Shown: piece after piece, positions 63,058 to 64,000 of the stretch
Numbering within the stretch: the stretch's first letter is position 1
Layout of the letters: each line of letters opens with the position of its first letter
Source of the DNA: Spiroplasma endosymbiont of Dioctria linearis
GTDB lineage: Bacteria > Bacillota_I > Bacilli_A > Mycoplasmatales > Mycoplasmataceae
NCBI RefSeq assembly: GCF_964030865.1
Contig: NZ_OZ034984.1
Coordinates: forward strand, 620,001 to 684,000
DNA: 64,000 nucleotides
Direction of reading: 5' to 3'
Made by a program: the position numbers and the translations under genes
Notes under the pieces: generated by a model
Databases searched by the model: none
What the model saw: only the letters and a program-made list of their open reading frames with translations
Told to the model about the DNA's origin: nothing

Positions 63058-64000
63058 TTAGTTAAAAATTAAACCCACTTTTATAGGTGAATTTGGATCT
63101 TTAAAAGTAGATGCACTAACCATTTTTTTACCTTCTCTTTGAAGTTCAATAATTTTTAAAAATCCATTAGTTGTATTTACAATTATTCCCTCTTTATCAA
63201 TGGCAATTATTTCTCCATTAGCAAATATTTTATCTAATGTCATTATTTTCTCTTCATCTTTTATAACTCTTGCTGATTTTATTTTAATTCTTTCTTGGTC
63301 AATATATGTAAAAGCAATTGGTTGAGGGCTCAAAGCTCTAATAAAATTACAAATTTGCTCAGCTGATTTATTTCAGTCTATTTTTTCTTCTTCATTTTTT
63401 AAATTATATGCGAAGCTAACTTTAGTTTCATCTTGTTGAACTCCAATTAATTGCCCTTTTAATATTTGTAATAAACTTTCTTCTATCATTTTTTTACCTA
63501 AAACGGCCATTTTTTGAAAAACTGAATCAGCGTTATCTTCTGGTGTAATTAAAATTTCTGCTTGGCAATACACATCACCTGCATCCATCTTTTTAATCAT
63601 TTTCATTAATGAAATACCAGTTTTGCTTTCTCCATTCATAATTGCATATTGTATCGGGCTTCCCCCTCTGTATTTTGGTAAAAGACTTGCATGAACATTA
63701 ATACAATTTTTAAAGAGATCTAAAATTGGTTGAGTAATAAATTGACCATAAGCACAAGTAATCATAAAATCTGCTTCTAGACTTTTTAATTCATCATAAA
63801 TTTGTGAAATCTTAAAAGGTTGAAATAGTCTATAATTTTTGCTTAAACTATATTCTTTTACTGGTGAGAACTTAATTTCCTTTTTTCTACCAATTTGCTT
63901 GTCAGGTTGAGTAATAATACCAACAATTGTTAGGCCAGTTTTTTCTATACCTTTTAAAATCTCAACTGATATATCAGGAGTACCACAAAATATCACTTTA
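63058..64000 (-). CDS. fmt: methionyl-tRNA formyltransferase, 5' end cut
   Basis: 314 codons are visible; only the first residue or two is beyond the right edge, since the window's last complete codons read K-V-I-F-C-G-T-P-D. The N-terminal formyltransferase domain has the catalytic Asn-His-Asp set in NVHASLLPKYRGGSPIQYAI and KKMDAGDVYCQ, plus the substrate loop RGGSPI. The C-terminal domain (about 205-313) is the tRNA-binding OB domain. It adds formyl to Met-tRNAi for initiation. The base before K is T in the coding strand, so the start is not ATG directly before K and probably lies one or two codons upstream. Confidence 0.95.

Noticed and set aside
1-64000. CRISPR array, prophage or insertion sequence
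   Set aside because: No regularly spaced repeats, integrase, transposase or phage structural genes were found; repeats seen are gene duplications or coiled-coil coding repeats.

Overview
This window is AT-rich (roughly three quarters A+T) and reads only with the Mollicutes code. On both strands, long conserved genes (lon, infB, truB, tig, miaA, rarA) run through many in-frame TGA codons at tryptophan positions. With TGA as Trp, fragments that look broken under the standard code join into intact genes. Lipoproteins with Mollicutes-style signal peptides, GH18 chitinase-like lipoproteins, two large paralogous lipoproteins resembling the MOLPALP group and ordinary Shine-Dalgarno sites point to the Entomoplasma/Mesoplasma/Spiroplasma branch, most likely a Mesoplasma- or Entomoplasma-like insect or plant associate. 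The genus is inference.

Layout. 1-6168: end of a PPC/DUF296 protein, a RavA/ViaA-type MoxR ATPase + VWA pair, a DEAD-box helicase, trmL and rdgB, all minus. 6233-9669: LicA-like kinase (plus), membrane protein, tRNA-Gly(UCC), RpiR-type regulator and miaA, with an unassigned structured RNA upstream of miaA. 9865-12727: a histone-tailed protein with an HNH-like but catalytically altered core, then rpsO, ribF and truB. 12845-23776: a hypothetical gene, two tandem ~990-residue GH18-like lipoproteins, two coupled nucleotidyltransferase-like genes, rsmE and an ECF S component. 23810-27966: rbfA, infB, ylxQ, ylxR and nusA. The usual nusA-...-rbfA-truB-ribF-rpsO order and strand are kept, but about 11 kb of other genes lies between rbfA and truB, and rimP is not next to nusA.

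28199-39014: DNA glycosylase tag (plus), a PLD-nuclease/SF2 helicase, a lipoprotein-permease-ATPase ABC operon whose promoter may hold a 17-nt poly-T spacer, an acyltransferase, a DJ-1 protein and two small hypotheticals. 39085-49388: a 1738-residue FtsX-type permease facing two tandem large lipoproteins. 49420-57246: tail-anchored protein, rarA, ABC exporter, lon under a CIRCE (HrcA) element, and trigger factor. 57305-64000: Cys-rich protein, two highly charged coiled-coil proteins, an Asp23/Gls24 protein, efp and the start-truncated fmt.

How it fits together: translation and RNA maturation form the backbone (nusA-infB operon, rpsO, truB, miaA, trmL, rsmE, fmt, efp, tRNA-Gly). Protein quality control is represented by lon, tig and CIRCE, and genome maintenance by tag, rarA, rdgB and the PLD-helicase. 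A large share goes to the single membrane: lipoproteins, ABC systems, giant permease and ECF component. No rRNA, CRISPR array, prophage or transposase was seen, and no stretch over 300 bases lacks a gene.
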